From NCBI GenBank assembly GCA_029168955.1, contig JAPDOI010000137.1, positions 207,501 through 271,500 of the forward strand: 64,000 bases of DNA, read 5' to 3'. Under the pieces are notes generated by a model. The model saw only the letters and a list, made by a program, of their open reading frames with translations, searched no databases and was not told the DNA's origin. Positions 11,440 through 22,165 of the stretch are shown one piece after another (within the stretch, counting starts at the first letter, position 1; every line of letters begins with the position of its first letter). The stretch comes from Aplectana chamaeleonis. Taxonomy: Eukaryota; Nematoda; Chromadorea; Rhabditida; Cosmocercidae. Both the position numbers and the translations under genes were made by a program.

Positions 11440-12324
11440 CCAGTTCGTAGCGAATGAAGATTTCTATCTCAAAATACAGCATTTTCAATTACAGTCTACA
11501 CAAGACACTACACACTCACATTTGCATTAGTCCAAGCATTTTTTTGGCTTCATGCTCTGAACCCGTTTGCCGGCGGCGCGCCTTGGTAGACTGGTTTGGT
11601 TCCCACCCAGACTCTGTCGATCACAATACGTTCTACTAAGTTAAGTTTGTTTCATGAAAAGCAGATGCTCTCATTCGAAACGAAATCACCGAATGAACTC
11701 TAGTGGGTCAAACAGCTCTTGGAGCGGTGAAAATGTTTGCAGAAACACCATTCATTGTATGAGAAGGCTTCACAAAGCTTAGCCTAACTATCAGGTCAGC
11801 TATTTTTCAGGATAGCTAAACTCTCAGGCTGTTGTGAGTGCTTTCCTGTACCGTACGTATTCTTAGGTCCACCATAGATCCCCTTTGCAGATTTCACTGC
11901 AACTTTCCTCTAGTTTTTTTCCATTGCCTTCTATTCCGTAACTATTACATACAGGGCACTTCACTTTTCAACTATGACACTGTGGCGAAGACTTCTGGCA
12001 TCAAGTCAAAACTTCTATTGCATATGTCATAAGAAGCAACTTTGAAACAAGGTTAGCTAGTGTCCCATGCATCTTCTGTAACAACCGTGACCCGATTTTC
12101 CCTATGAGTTCAAGTGTGGAGGGTCTTTGAGTCAATCAGAGTTCCCGTAAAGCTTCCATATTGGAAAAGCCTGTCCGATGGCATCGCCAGATACTGTTGG
12201 TTATTTGGAAAGAAACTCAATCATTCCCAGTAATCAACACGGTCTTGTAAAGAGAAGATTCACCGAAACAAACCTATTCGAACCTATGAATGAGCGAGCG
12301 CACTCAATACTTGAATCAGAAAAA
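11440..12324. other. Intergenic stretch, no gene seen
   Basis: Nothing recognisable on either strand between the cuticlin 3' end and the reverse-transcriptase fragment at 12.3 kb. Confidence 0.4.
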
Positions 12325-12690
12325 TCTTACTATATTGTTTCCTTTGATTTTTAAAGGTTTTTCATCAGCTTTACAACTCTGCACTTCTGAAGAAAGTCTA
12401 TCTCAAATGCCATCCTGTTAGTGAGGAATGGTTGAGAGAGTATCTCACAGGCAGAAGCGTCCAAGTCAAATTAGGCTTCTCTTTTTCTGCTACCAGCACA
12501 GTTCTGAGCGGTGTTCTACAAGGAAGCGTTCTTTGGCCACTTTTGTTAACAATTTACACCTATGACCTTCCTCAATTTTAGGAGACTCGGGGCTGTTTGC
12601 AAACAATTTGGTGACGACATTAAGATTGGCATGCACCAAGCTTATGACAACGGGAACATGTGTAGGAAAAACCATTGAAGGCGTCGACAT
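12325..12690 (+). pseudogene. Non-LTR reverse-transcriptase fragment (motifs A to C)
   Basis: The frame reads YIVSFDF (motif A aspartate), then a stop and frame change, LYNSALLKKVYL, WLREYLTGRSVQVKLG, SGVLQGSVLWPLLLTIYTYDLP (motif B, normally GVPQGSVLGPLLF), a stop near 12580, and in the next frame CKQFGDDIKIG (motif C, xxDD). The order and spacing are those of LINE reverse transcriptases. Two frame breaks and substitutions such as P to L in motif B show it is dead. Both flanks are lost. Confidence 0.8.
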
Positions 12691-13059
12691 GATTATTCCT
12701 TCGGTCGGAGCAGATACTGAAGTATCGGAAAAATGGTGTAAAGAAGATAACGAGAGCCGGTCCATGAACGGAGAGTTTCATCATTCGTGTAGGCATCCAT
12801 GTGAAATCCAAATATTTTTAAAGTCGAGAGATGTTCACGTTACATTTTTTTCTTGTTGGATGGATGCGTTCTAACCGAAGCGTCTAAAGAATAGTTGCTG
12901 ACATTTGCGCAGAGAAAATTGTGCTACGATTTTCAGATTCTTTGAAGAAGATTTCGTGCCGCTATGAGAATTTACACTCACTCTCACCCTTTGATTTAAT
13001 TGTTCATTACTAGCATTTTTCAGAACTTCTGTTCTTTCATATCCCTCCTACGGATACTC

Positions 13060-14240
13060 AAATCCGAGCATGGTGTGATTATTCTGGGTAATTGGGATGC
13101 CAAGTATCGGTCAAGAGACCGGCAAAGTCAAGGTTTTTGCTTTCTTTGCCTACAAAATCGCCCGCAACACCGTATAATTAGCACCTCACAGCTGTCCATT
13201 GAGGTTATTCCAGCCGAGACTGTTGAAGTGCCACCGCAACCTACACTTTAACCTACAAATGGCCATATTCTGAGTCCTCTTCTTGACCCTGTCTTCTTCG
13301 AACAGCAAACATGAACTACGCGTGTCTAATAAATATTGGCATTACGGTGCACAACGACGTGCGTAGCGGCGATTTGGTGACTGAGATAGCGGCTGAATGG
13401 TGTAATAATAATGAATGTCGTAGGTACTAGGCGTTCACAATGACGTCCCAAGGCGGGTATCAAGGGTCACGTCTGGGTGGTCTTGGAGCTCAAGCCTGGC
13501 TTGAAAAAACCCTACAAGGGGCTGCCGAAAGATTTCGAAGAGGCATTGAGGGTGTGACTTGGCTATGGTCTTACATTGGTAGACATACATCTCAATTCCA
13601 AATTGTTTGCAAACAGTTAATCTTATTCAAAAAAACTGTTTATACGAAATGAGTACATGCATTAGCTATATCAGTATGGAGATAGAAGTACAGAAGTGTT
13701 TCAGCTCCGTTTCGGTTATAGAACGTCGTATTATCAGCAACCACTAACCTTAACAAATCCACTGTACTCCAATGTACTTTAAGCAGTTCAATATATGGAA
13801 AGCATCAATTGTGCGGAGTGGATCTTTGTCGTCTTTAGTAGACTCCAAGTCGGCATTTGACTGCATACAATGGCCCGCCCTATGGAGTTTGATGGAACAA
13901 AGATAGTGATGCATGCAGGAAACGTAAAGCGAGTCAATCAGCTGCGTCTGCGTCTGGAACAAACTGTCCGAAAAATTCACGAGCAGTGAACGAGTCCGGC
14001 AAGGGAATGTCGCCCGAAACAATACTGCTTGTATTTTAAAATGACGACAAAACAGGTTGAATCTCAAGACATTCCGGAAGGTCTTCTTATTTTATCGGAG
14101 AAGGACGAATTACACCCACTGTTACTCGACTATTCTCGCTCAACCGGTGGAGAGCGTGTGGCACTGAGCTTCGTGCATACTGATCTTCAATTGACCGCTT
14201 TTGCTTCGTCTGCAGATGTATACAAACTATCTATAGTTAT
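13060..14240 (+). pseudogene. Possible RTE-like LINE relic (very decayed)
   Basis: VIILGNWDAK at about 13075-13104 resembles the endonuclease block GDFNAK. VDSKSAFDCIQWPALW at about 13840-13890 resembles RT motif A. VRQGN at about 13998 resembles the VRQGD of motif B. The order and spacing fit a shrunken LINE, but each match is short and frames change between them. It could be chance. Confidence 0.35.
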
Positions 14241-14325
14241 AGAAAAAACTATAGATAAAGTATAGCTTTGTTTTACTTTTCGTTTTATGTTTTGAAAAAA
14301 AATATGTTGAGGTTCTTCATGACTA

Positions 14326-15059
14326 ACGTCGGCATGGATCGTGAAAAGACTTCGCGTTCACTGTTCAAGGTTGGCGCAAACTCGGTGCCATATGCTATAA
14401 CACACTCAGGCGAACTGGGGCGTCGACAACAGGTTAATCCGCCCACCATGAGTCACCGCTGGCCAACTCGCCGATATTGGGCGGGGCCGTGGCCGCGAGT
14501 TATGATCTCGTCGATGTCGAGCTGTTGCACAGCTAGAGCTCTAGGTACTAGGGAAGTATACGACGCATTTTTCAGGCATTGTGCGAAGGATGATAGCGCA
14601 GCCGGTTCAATTACCCAAGTTTACGGTACTTTGGCCCCGCCCAGCATCTGGAGGACCTGCCTATCCTGTGATGACCCCGCTGGAGGCGGGGCGACCAGCA
14701 TTGACGCGTGTCGGTGTGCCGACCGCGACGCGAGTCTGTGTGCCGATCGCGATGAGTGTCGGTGTTAAGTAGTTTCTAAGCTAGATAAAACAGTCCTGTA
14801 GGATGTGAACTGCTACTAAATACGCCGCTAAACGCGACACATCAAGCTGTTAACAGCCGGACAACAGGCGGACGTCGCTGGGCAACGGGCAGGTCTCAGG
14901 CTGCCAATACGCGCGATTTGACTTGTCACCAGGGAGCGGTCTATGAGATGACAACTTATCAACCTGTTGTCGACTCCCCAGTTTGCCTGAGTAGGTGCAC
15001 CAAGCATGCTTTCACCTTCAACAATGAACGCGAAGTCTCTTCACGATCCATGTCGATGC
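14326..15059. mobile_element. TA-flanked palindromic MITE, split by a second element
   Basis: The left end ACGTCGGCATGGATCG and the complementary right end CGATCCATGTCGATGC are flanked by TA (14324-14325, 15060-15061). Shorter undivided copies of the family lie at 25861-25999 and 47500-47642. The middle (14405-14991) is a nested insertion. Confidence 0.7.
14405..14991. mobile_element. CTCnG-ended TIR element nested in the palindromic MITE
   Basis: The ends CTCAGGCGAACTGGGG and CCCCAGTTTGCCTGAG pair over about 31 bp (CTCAGGC through GTCGACAACAGGTT) with few mismatches. The outside dinucleotides are CA (left) and TA (right), a 2-bp duplication with one change. Inside is a small tandem repeat of GTGTGCCGAYCGCGA units (about 14705-14765). 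Confidence 0.6.
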
Positions 15060-15087
15060 TACACTGCGGCCTATAAGTACACTGAAA

Positions 15088-15501
15088 TAAGCCGTGACAA
15101 GATTCATTCAAACGAAACTAGTTGATCAAAAACAGCACTAAACATGAGAACTAAAAGCATATAAATATAAAAAAAAACTGAGTAGTATTTATCTGGAATG
15201 CCGCGATCCGTCAGAACTTGATTTGCTGTGCGATATGGGTCTTGTCCGCAGCTACACAGCGTACCCTGGAATGGACGCGGTCAAATAATAATTGAAAAAT
15301 GCGATATTAGAGAACGGAGAGGAGAAAAAGTATCAAACTGGAGAAAACGGAGGGAGGTAGAGGTTGGATACTTTCAGTATACACACTGTATTTAAGAAGT
15401 TAATGGTAATCGAAAAAATGTGGCGGGGGTAAGTATTTAGCCGTGACAAGCTTCATTCAAACGAGCCTAGTTGATTAAAACAACACTAAACATGAGAACT
15501 A
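15088..15501. repeat. Pair of direct repeats about 65 bp long, with an inverted third copy at 22117-22160
   Basis: The block GCCGTGACAAG...CATTCAAACG...CTAGTTGAT...CACTAAACATGAGAAC occurs at 15088-15156 and 15437-15501 in the same direction, and its second half occurs inverted at 22117-22160. The inverted copy lies just outside the 6.25 kb hAT-type element, so the flanks of that element may belong to an older foldback repeat. Confidence 0.6.
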
Positions 15502-16135
15502 TCCTCTGGTTTCGAGCCAAATTAACTCCATTCCCTCACGCGCTTGTGCGGTGCGATGGTAGAGACAATGAGAAAGTGTGGGGAGAAGGGGACACAGCGA
15601 ACGCGCGCAGACGCACGCGATGAATGAAAATAAATTTCTCTCGGAAACAGAGGATAAGTACATTCGGAGATAGAGGAGAAAATGGCCAACATCTCAGTAC
15701 TACAAGGTAGAATAAGATTTGAGGACCTTAAATATCGTTTCGCTTTCACCGGGACAAAAACGGAGAAAAGCGGGACGAAATTTTATGTCTTCAAATCACA
15801 TTAGGTACCAAGCGTATTGACCAGGGCTGTGCGGAACCCTTTTTCAAGATTTTCGGAAACGGAAACCGATGAAAACTGGTCAAAAAACGTCGGAAACGGA
15901 AATCCGGGAACGGAAGAGATAAAAAAATGGGTTGTCTCATTCTCACGCCTCGCTGCTGCTCGTTACCCGCAGCTCTCATTAGATAGCCCGTGATTTCAGT
16001 CAATAAACGAATACTTATTCAAAATAAAGTCACTACGAGGCGTTCAACGATTGCAAAGTCTTGCTTCTAGAAATCCGAAAAGGCAACCTCTAAAAATACT
16101 CAATTTATGTGGCCGCCCTTTGAAATAGTGTACAG

Positions 16136-16447
16136 CAGGGGTGTGCGGTAAAGGCCTTTTGCCGATTGCAGTTTGCTGGCCGTCTTGAGGTTTGCCGTTG
16201 CCGTTTGCCAACATTTTACTTTTGTAATCTACACGTTCGACTCTCGATAAACCTCGGCATCAGAATAATAGTTGATACTTTGATTGTAGCAGGCACGAGG
16301 TAGTATGGCTTTATTGGAAGACTTACGTTTCGGCGGTCTCGCCGTCTTCGGAGTCTCCAGTGCTTGAAGTCCAATAAAGCCATACTACCTCGTGCCTGCT
16401 ACAATCAAAGTATCAACTATTTCACTTTTGGTTGCCGCACACCTCTG
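16136..16447. mobile_element. hAT-type MITE
   Basis: The ends are CAGGGGTGTGCGG and CCGCACACCTCTG. The flanks are GTGTACAG (16128-16135) and ATGTACAG (16448-16455), 7 of 8 matching. GCCGTTTGCC-type subterminal repeats occur, as in the elements at 55.6-57.3 kb. A 155-bp palindrome with a hammerhead-like motif (16267-16421) is nested inside. Confidence 0.8.
16319..16356 (-). ncRNA. Hammerhead-ribozyme-like core (copy 1)
   Basis: On the minus strand: AGACT, CCGAAGA, a GC-rich hairpin (CGGCG AGAC CGCC), GAAA, CGTA, AGTCT. This matches the hammerhead layout stem I / CUGANGA / stem II / GAAA / stem III / NUH, with an ACGU stem III that could pair only in a dimer, as known for newt satellite and Penelope-associated ribozymes. 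The invariant U4 is C here, so it is probably inactive or only a look-alike. It sits in the loop of the palindrome 16267-16421. Confidence 0.4.
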
Positions 16448-16919
16448 ATGTACAGCCTGTCCCCCAGAAAGCAATCCAATCGACACCAGGTGTCCTTCAA
16501 GGCTGATCAGAAGTCAATTTTCAGATAATCAGCGACTACTGTTTCTTCTTCCGAACAATGTTTGCCTATTGGAGTGGATATGGAATGATTAAATTCGAAA
16601 AATGAAGAAAAAAAACTCGGCAAGAAGGGAAAATTCTTTTGAGTTCTGCCCAAACGAGCCTTGCCGCTGCCCGTGGCCACCTTCACCTGTCTCGCGCCGA
16701 GATTCCTTTCTGGAAGACAGGCTGCAAGTGCGAAAAAACTATCTCGATATCTGTTGGCGTAGCGGCGGTAAACAAGCGAAGAAGTGGAATTAAGAAGAAA
16801 AGCTTCACGAAATTATTGAATCTCAGAGAAAAAGCAACATATTAAAAAAAATCCTCAAAAAGAGTTCAGATTCGTGGCACGCTCATTTCGTGTTATCATT
16901 CCGAATGGTTCCAATGTCA

Positions 16920-18305
16920 GGGCCAGTAGCAATCCCCCAATGTGGTGACTCTGAAGAGGCAGCCAACCTGAGGTCGATGACGCCTGGATGCTTCCTATGA
17001 ATGCCACCTTGGAATGAGAATTATTCTCGAAGAGTAGCGTTGAATGCAAAACTCTCACTTGTCGACGTATTCGAACCAGCACTGCACCAACCTACGCGAC
17101 GGGTACCCAACACAGCGCCTTAGATCACTAGGCCACATGTTCATGTGTGATGGACTCTTTCTGTTTCCTATATAGAGTTCGCGCAATAACTTTAGTCTGA
17201 TGAATGGACGGGGCTGCGACGATAGATCACCCCGCGCTAATCGAAACCCCATTCTCCGGTGAGGCCTCCAACCCCGCACGGCCAGCCGCCTTGTCCATGC
17301 GTCAGACTAAAATGAAAACGGAGTCCTTACACTCCCTCCACAGTTCTTCGTATTTATTGTAACTTTGATCGAACTAGCAGTAGTAAATATGGGTTTCGGG
17401 AGCGCGCAAATGTGTCTATTTTCCAGATTTAATAAGTTTTCAACCTTGGATGATGGGATTACGAGATTTTTCGAGAAAATCATCAAAGCGAGAGAATGTT
17501 AGATTCAAAAAACGATTTTGAAAATTTTTTGTTGGATGACCACTTACCACTGAGCCACGATGCACAATACTTTGTAGTATGATTGTCGAGGAGCCAACCT
17601 CGTGTTTTTTTCACAAGGTGAACCAAAAAGTTCAAAGGATTTTTTTAAATTTTGGACTATTTCTTTACTTAGTCTGTTTCACGCTTCCCATTCAACACTG
17701 AAAGAAGTGAACTTGAAGTGAAAGAGGAAAACGAAGTTTAGATAAAAGCCGCACTTAGATGAACTATTATACAGCATTTAGTAATTAGTACACGAGGATC
17801 ACGTAAGTTTCATGCCTTTTCAGGAGAACAAAACCGTTTTTCATCCATCTTTCTTAGATGGATTTCTACGCAAATCTGATTTTTTTTGTAGTGACCGATT
17901 ATTGGAAAAAAATCTGAAAATGGTTGAATATGGCCATACCAACTTCTAGGAAATTGAAGTTGCGTTTACAATAGGAGTAAAGCACGTGAAATCTATAAAG
18001 GAGATGTATTCCTGACAGCTACATACAATTTGACATCAATCTCCCACTAATCTTCGCCAGGAATCATTGAAACATCAATAAAACCTTCAAAAGTTTCGCC
18101 TGTAATTCCTATCAGGTGGTAGTGGAGCTGGATGGCCGCCAGCCAGCGGGTGCAATTTTTCCTTGCCCATCTAGACAACGAGATAGGCCGCCGTGATGTG
18201 CAGGGGTGATAAGTGTACAGCGGACTGGTCGGATCGAAAATGCTCCATTGCCCTTTCTTGGAGCGCACTTGCTTTAAAAAGTCAGCACCATTGGACGTGC
18301 TCGAT
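16920..18305. repeat. Left arm of a large inverted repeat
   Basis: This arm pairs with 18592-19800 plus 21799-21830, with scattered mismatches and small indels. Shared blocks include CGAGGAGCCAACCTCGTG, the tRNA-like segment, and the coding-like stretch around 18060-18300. The spacer is 18306-18591. Confidence 0.8.
17078..17155 (-). repeat. tRNA-like sequence in the left arm
   Basis: On the minus strand: GTGGCCTAGTGATCTAAGG (A box, leucine-tRNA-like) and GGTTCGAATAC (B box). The acceptor stem does not close, so it is a tRNA-derived promoter relic and not a tRNA gene. The mirrored copy is at 19598-19675. Confidence 0.5.
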
Positions 18306-18591
18306 CCCCAGGGCCAGTAGCGATCCCCCGAAAGGTGGCAGCTACCGGCTGTCACTGCGTTGTGACTGGGTCAATCACGTCTCGGCTATCAATATGGACG
18401 GGCCGGCATAGAAATGCACAGGCGGCGCTCAAGTTAATGACCATTGCAGTCAGCCACCTGGAAGAAGTGAGCGTTCTTTTGTGAGGTGGCTGACTGCAAG
18501 AAACGGGTGGTGACTTCGCTCACCGCCGCAGAGGAAAGAGAAATAGCGCGCTCAGCGAAGAGGAGCTGGGTCGATACCGCGGTCATGGGGT

Positions 18592-19800
18592 CGAGCACGT
18601 CCAATAGTGATGACTTTTTGAGGCAAGTGCGTTCCAAGAAAGGGCAGTGGAGCGCTTGCAAACCGACCAGGCCGCTGTCCACTTATCACCCCAGCACAGC
18701 ACGGCGGCCTATCTCGTTGTCTAGGTGGGCAAGGAAAAATTGCACCAGCCGGCTGGCTGCCATCCAGCTTCGCTGGCAGCTGATAGGAATGACAGGCGAA
18801 ACGTTCGAAGGTTTTATTGATGATTAAATGATTCCTGGCGAAGATTAGTGGGAGATTAACGTCAAATTGTACGTAGCTGTCATGAATACGTCTCTTTTAT
18901 AGATTTCACGTGCTTTAGTCCTATGCTAAGCTCAACTTCCAATTCCTAAAAGTTGCTGCGGCCATATTCAACCATTTTCAGATTTTTTTCCAATAATCTC
19001 TCACCACAAATAAAATCAGATTTGCTTAGAAAGCCATCTGAGAAAGATGGCTGAAAAACGGTTTCGATTTTCAGAAAATGCATGAAACTTACGTGATCCG
19101 CGTGTACTAGTTACTAAATGCTGTATAATAGTTCATCTAAGTGCGGCTTTAATCTAAACTTCGTTTTCCTCTTTCGCTTCAAGTTCACTTCTTTCTATGT
19201 TGACTGGGGAGCGTGAAGCAGACTAAGGAGAAAAAAGTTCATAATTAAAAAAAAATCCTTCGAATTTTTCGGTACATTGTGACAAAAACACGAGGTTGGC
19301 TCCTCGACAATCACACTACAAAGTATTGTGTATCGTGGTTCAGTGGTAAGAGGTCATCCAAGAAAAAATTTTCAAAATCGTTTTTTGAATCTAACATTCT
19401 CTCGCTTTGATGATTTTCGCGAAAAATTCCGAAATCCCATCAACCAAGGTTGGAAACTTATTAAATCTGAAAGATAGACACATTTGCACGCTCCCGAAAC
19501 CCATATTTGCTACTGCTAATTTGATCAAAGTTACAATGAATACGAAGAACTGTGGAGGGAGTATATGCAGGAAAACAGAAAGAGTCCCTCACACATGAAC
19601 ACGTGGCCTAGTGGTCTAAGGCGCTGTGTTGGGCATCCGACTCGTAGGTTGGTGCGGTGCTGGTTCAAATACGTCGACAAGTGAGAGTTTTGCATTCAAC
19701 GCTACTCTTCGAGAATAATTCTCATTTCAAGGTGGCATTCATAGGAAGCATCTAGGCGTCATCGACCTCAGGTTGGCTGCCTCTTTGAAGTCACCGCATT
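18592..19800. repeat. Right arm of the large inverted repeat (first part)
   Basis: Reverse complement of 16,945-18,300 with moderate divergence. It is interrupted at 19800/21799 by a 2 kb element and resumes for about 30 bp after it. Both arms can encode similar peptides (RSKKGQWS...RRPISLSRWARKNC...GETFEGFID), on the minus strand in the left arm and the plus strand in the right. Confidence 0.8.
19598..19675 (+). repeat. tRNA-like sequence in the right arm
   Basis: GTGGCCTAGTGGTCTAAGG (A box) and GGTTCAAATAC (B box) mirror the copy at 17078-17155. A second A-box-like GTGGTTCAGTGGTAAGAGG lies at about 19335. Confidence 0.5.
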
Positions 19801-21798
19801 CTCAGAACTTTCCAGCCTAGCTATTTCCGCCTTATAAGTATGTAGTCTGATAGCATCATGCTACATACCATAAAGACGCAAATACCTAGAACTAAAGACG
19901 CATGTATCATTCCTCAAAGACGCATGTAACAAACGCTGAACACGCAGGCGCCTTACATTAAAGGCGCATGAATCATTCCCCAAAGACGTACGTAACAAAC
20001 GCTTAACACGCAGGCGCCTTACATCAAAGGCGCATGGATTCTTCCTCAACGATGCATGTAGCAAACGCTGAACACGCAGGCGCCTTACTCTACGTTTGCG
20101 TGCCCAATACACTATGGATATCAGAGCCCTCGCCAGGGCGGCGGTTGTGGACTCGGGAGAGACCAATGAACTATTTATTCCAAATGACAACGACTTGCCC
20201 TTATGAGGCGCGCCGTACATCGCGTGAGTTCGCAATCGATGTTCAACATGTGCATGACGATAACTACGGCAACGGCCCAATCTTCGTGGGCAAAAACACT
20301 GATTATCTTCATATTTGACTACGACAAGTGCTTTAATGGATAGCTTAAGGTTCCTACGTTCTTGTAGTTAACAAATAAAAGAACAAAACAATATGACATT
20401 GAGATTATTAATGATTATTATTGAATAACTATGAGATTTAACCTTCCTCAGGAAGATTGTTTCATACCTCGAGCTCTCAGATACCTTACTGCAGAGAAAC
20501 GTTGTTACTGCAATACTGGCCATTACTTTGGCGTTTTTGGCCCAAAAAACGCTGGAAAGCATTTTTTCGCTCTTTTTTCCATAACTCTGTTCAAAAGGGT
20601 CCATTTGGGAATCTAACAAGATATTGGGAATCAGCATCGTGTGCTCTTTTTTTCTGGAATAACACATGGCTCCCTCTTAAACAAGATATGTATGCAAAAT
20701 TAGACAAGAAACAATCAACCCGAATCGCGATTTCGCAATCAAGGCATACATGAGCGAATGTGTCCATGCTGTTACGCCTAAATGCTTTGTACAAAGTATG
20801 CCAAATAGTGCAAATGCTAAAAGAGAGTACTCTCGATCCTGATTCCAAATATTTCTTCGGATTCTCAAATTGACCATCATGAACAGAGTTAAGGCAAAAG
20901 GGCGCCGGAAAACGCAAAAATTATGGCCTCATAGTGCTTTTCTAGACCCGTTTCTGTACGTTTTTAACTCTAATGCGGCAGTGAGCTACCGATTGTTTTA
21001 ATTTTCGACGAAATTAGGGAGACGATATTCACCGTGGACACGTAACTGTGCGTAACTGAATTTCGTATTTTCGTGAAGCGCGAATCGTAATTTAGCGAAA
21101 ATGCGGAATTTATAGTGGACTCCATACTTTTGCACTGCGCTCTATACCAGAAAGAATCAGGTTGCCTATGTAAGTTCAAACCGAATTTCAGGGCGTAAAA
21201 TTGCGGATCGCACGAATTTCTATGTAATATGTGGATTTTGAGTTTTAGATTTGACGCCGACAAAGCGTTAAGGTACGCGCGGACGAGTATACTCGTCGTC
21301 TACAGCTCCGCGGTTTCCTTATTTTCACGAACACCGCAAATACTTGAGAAGCCCAGGATGTGTGAAAGTCATGTCTAGGATCAATGTCCCGACTTCAGTA
21401 AGCACAAGACAGCAGTCGTACGCTACCGCCTTGTTTTGAAATATAGTTCGTAGAATCACGAACAAAATGAAAATCTGAGAAAGTTTCCTTATCAGCAAAA
21501 CACATGAACTTATCGGGGAAAGGTGAAATGTAGTGGTTATCGACGAGAAATCAATCAGTTGTGAAAGACGCACTCGTCATAAACAATTTGAGTAGCTTTC
21601 TTGCGCCTAAACGGTTTGTTACTTGCGTCTTTGTGGTCTCTTCCGAAAGACGCACTTACCATACACGCCCCCTCGTATGTTACTTGCGTGTTTTCATACG
21701 TGCAAGTGACAAGAAATGACGTTTTCGACCCTGTAAAGACGCATGTAACAAGGAATTGGGCTAATTAGACGCAACAACCTAGGCTGGAAAGTTCTGAG
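19801..21798. mobile_element. CTCnG-ended TIR element, 2 kb, 2-bp TSD (TT)
   Basis: The 20-bp ends (starting CTCAGAACTTTCCAGCC) are perfect complements, with TT on both sides. The uninterrupted left arm of the host inverted repeat (about 16938-16946) is the empty site and shows one TT only. The interior has three units of about 65 bp (GACGCATGTAACAAACGC...GGCGCC) at 19.9-20.1 kb, related sequence inverted at 21.6-21.76 kb, and an older palindrome at about 20440-20960. No transposase. Confidence 0.75.
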
Positions 21799-22165
21799 TT
21801 GGGGGATTGCTACTGGCCCAGACCACCAAACTTTGTGAATGATCTCAGCAAAGCTCAGATATTCGCATGAACATATGAGGTCAGACTTAATTTTCAGCGT
21901 CTCGTGGAACCTTTAAAAACCCGTGCCTGGACCCGCTATCATACATCGTGTGGCACTAATTTATTCCGTTTCCGAGCCCAAAAACTCGGAAACGGAGACG
22001 GAACGGAACAGCCCAAAAAACACCGGAAATACGGAAACGGAATCGGAAACGAAACAGTGCCGCACAGCCCTGGTATTGATACTATGTTTGCCAAATTCTC
22101 CTCTTACTTAGAATATTCTTAGTTTTCATGTTTAATACTGTTTTTGAACGACTAGGTTCATTTAA

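Larger units (their letters stand above)
15822..22072. mobile_element. Large hAT-type non-autonomous element (6.25 kb) filled with nested insertions
   Basis: The ends are CAGGGCTGTGCGG and CCGCACAGCCCTG (exact complements). The 8 bp outside are GTATTGAC (15814-15821) and GTATTGAT (22073-22080), a 7/8 match, as expected for hAT 8-bp duplications. GGAAACGG-rich subterminal repeats lie inside both ends. The interior holds a smaller hAT MITE, a large inverted repeat and a 2 kb CTCnG-ended element. No transposase was found. Confidence 0.8.

Noticed and set aside
19801..20110. CRISPR-like array of three repeats of about 65 bp
   Set aside because: The repeats are adjacent and diverged, without unique spacers, and the genome is eukaryotic. 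They are tandem units within a transposon-like element.
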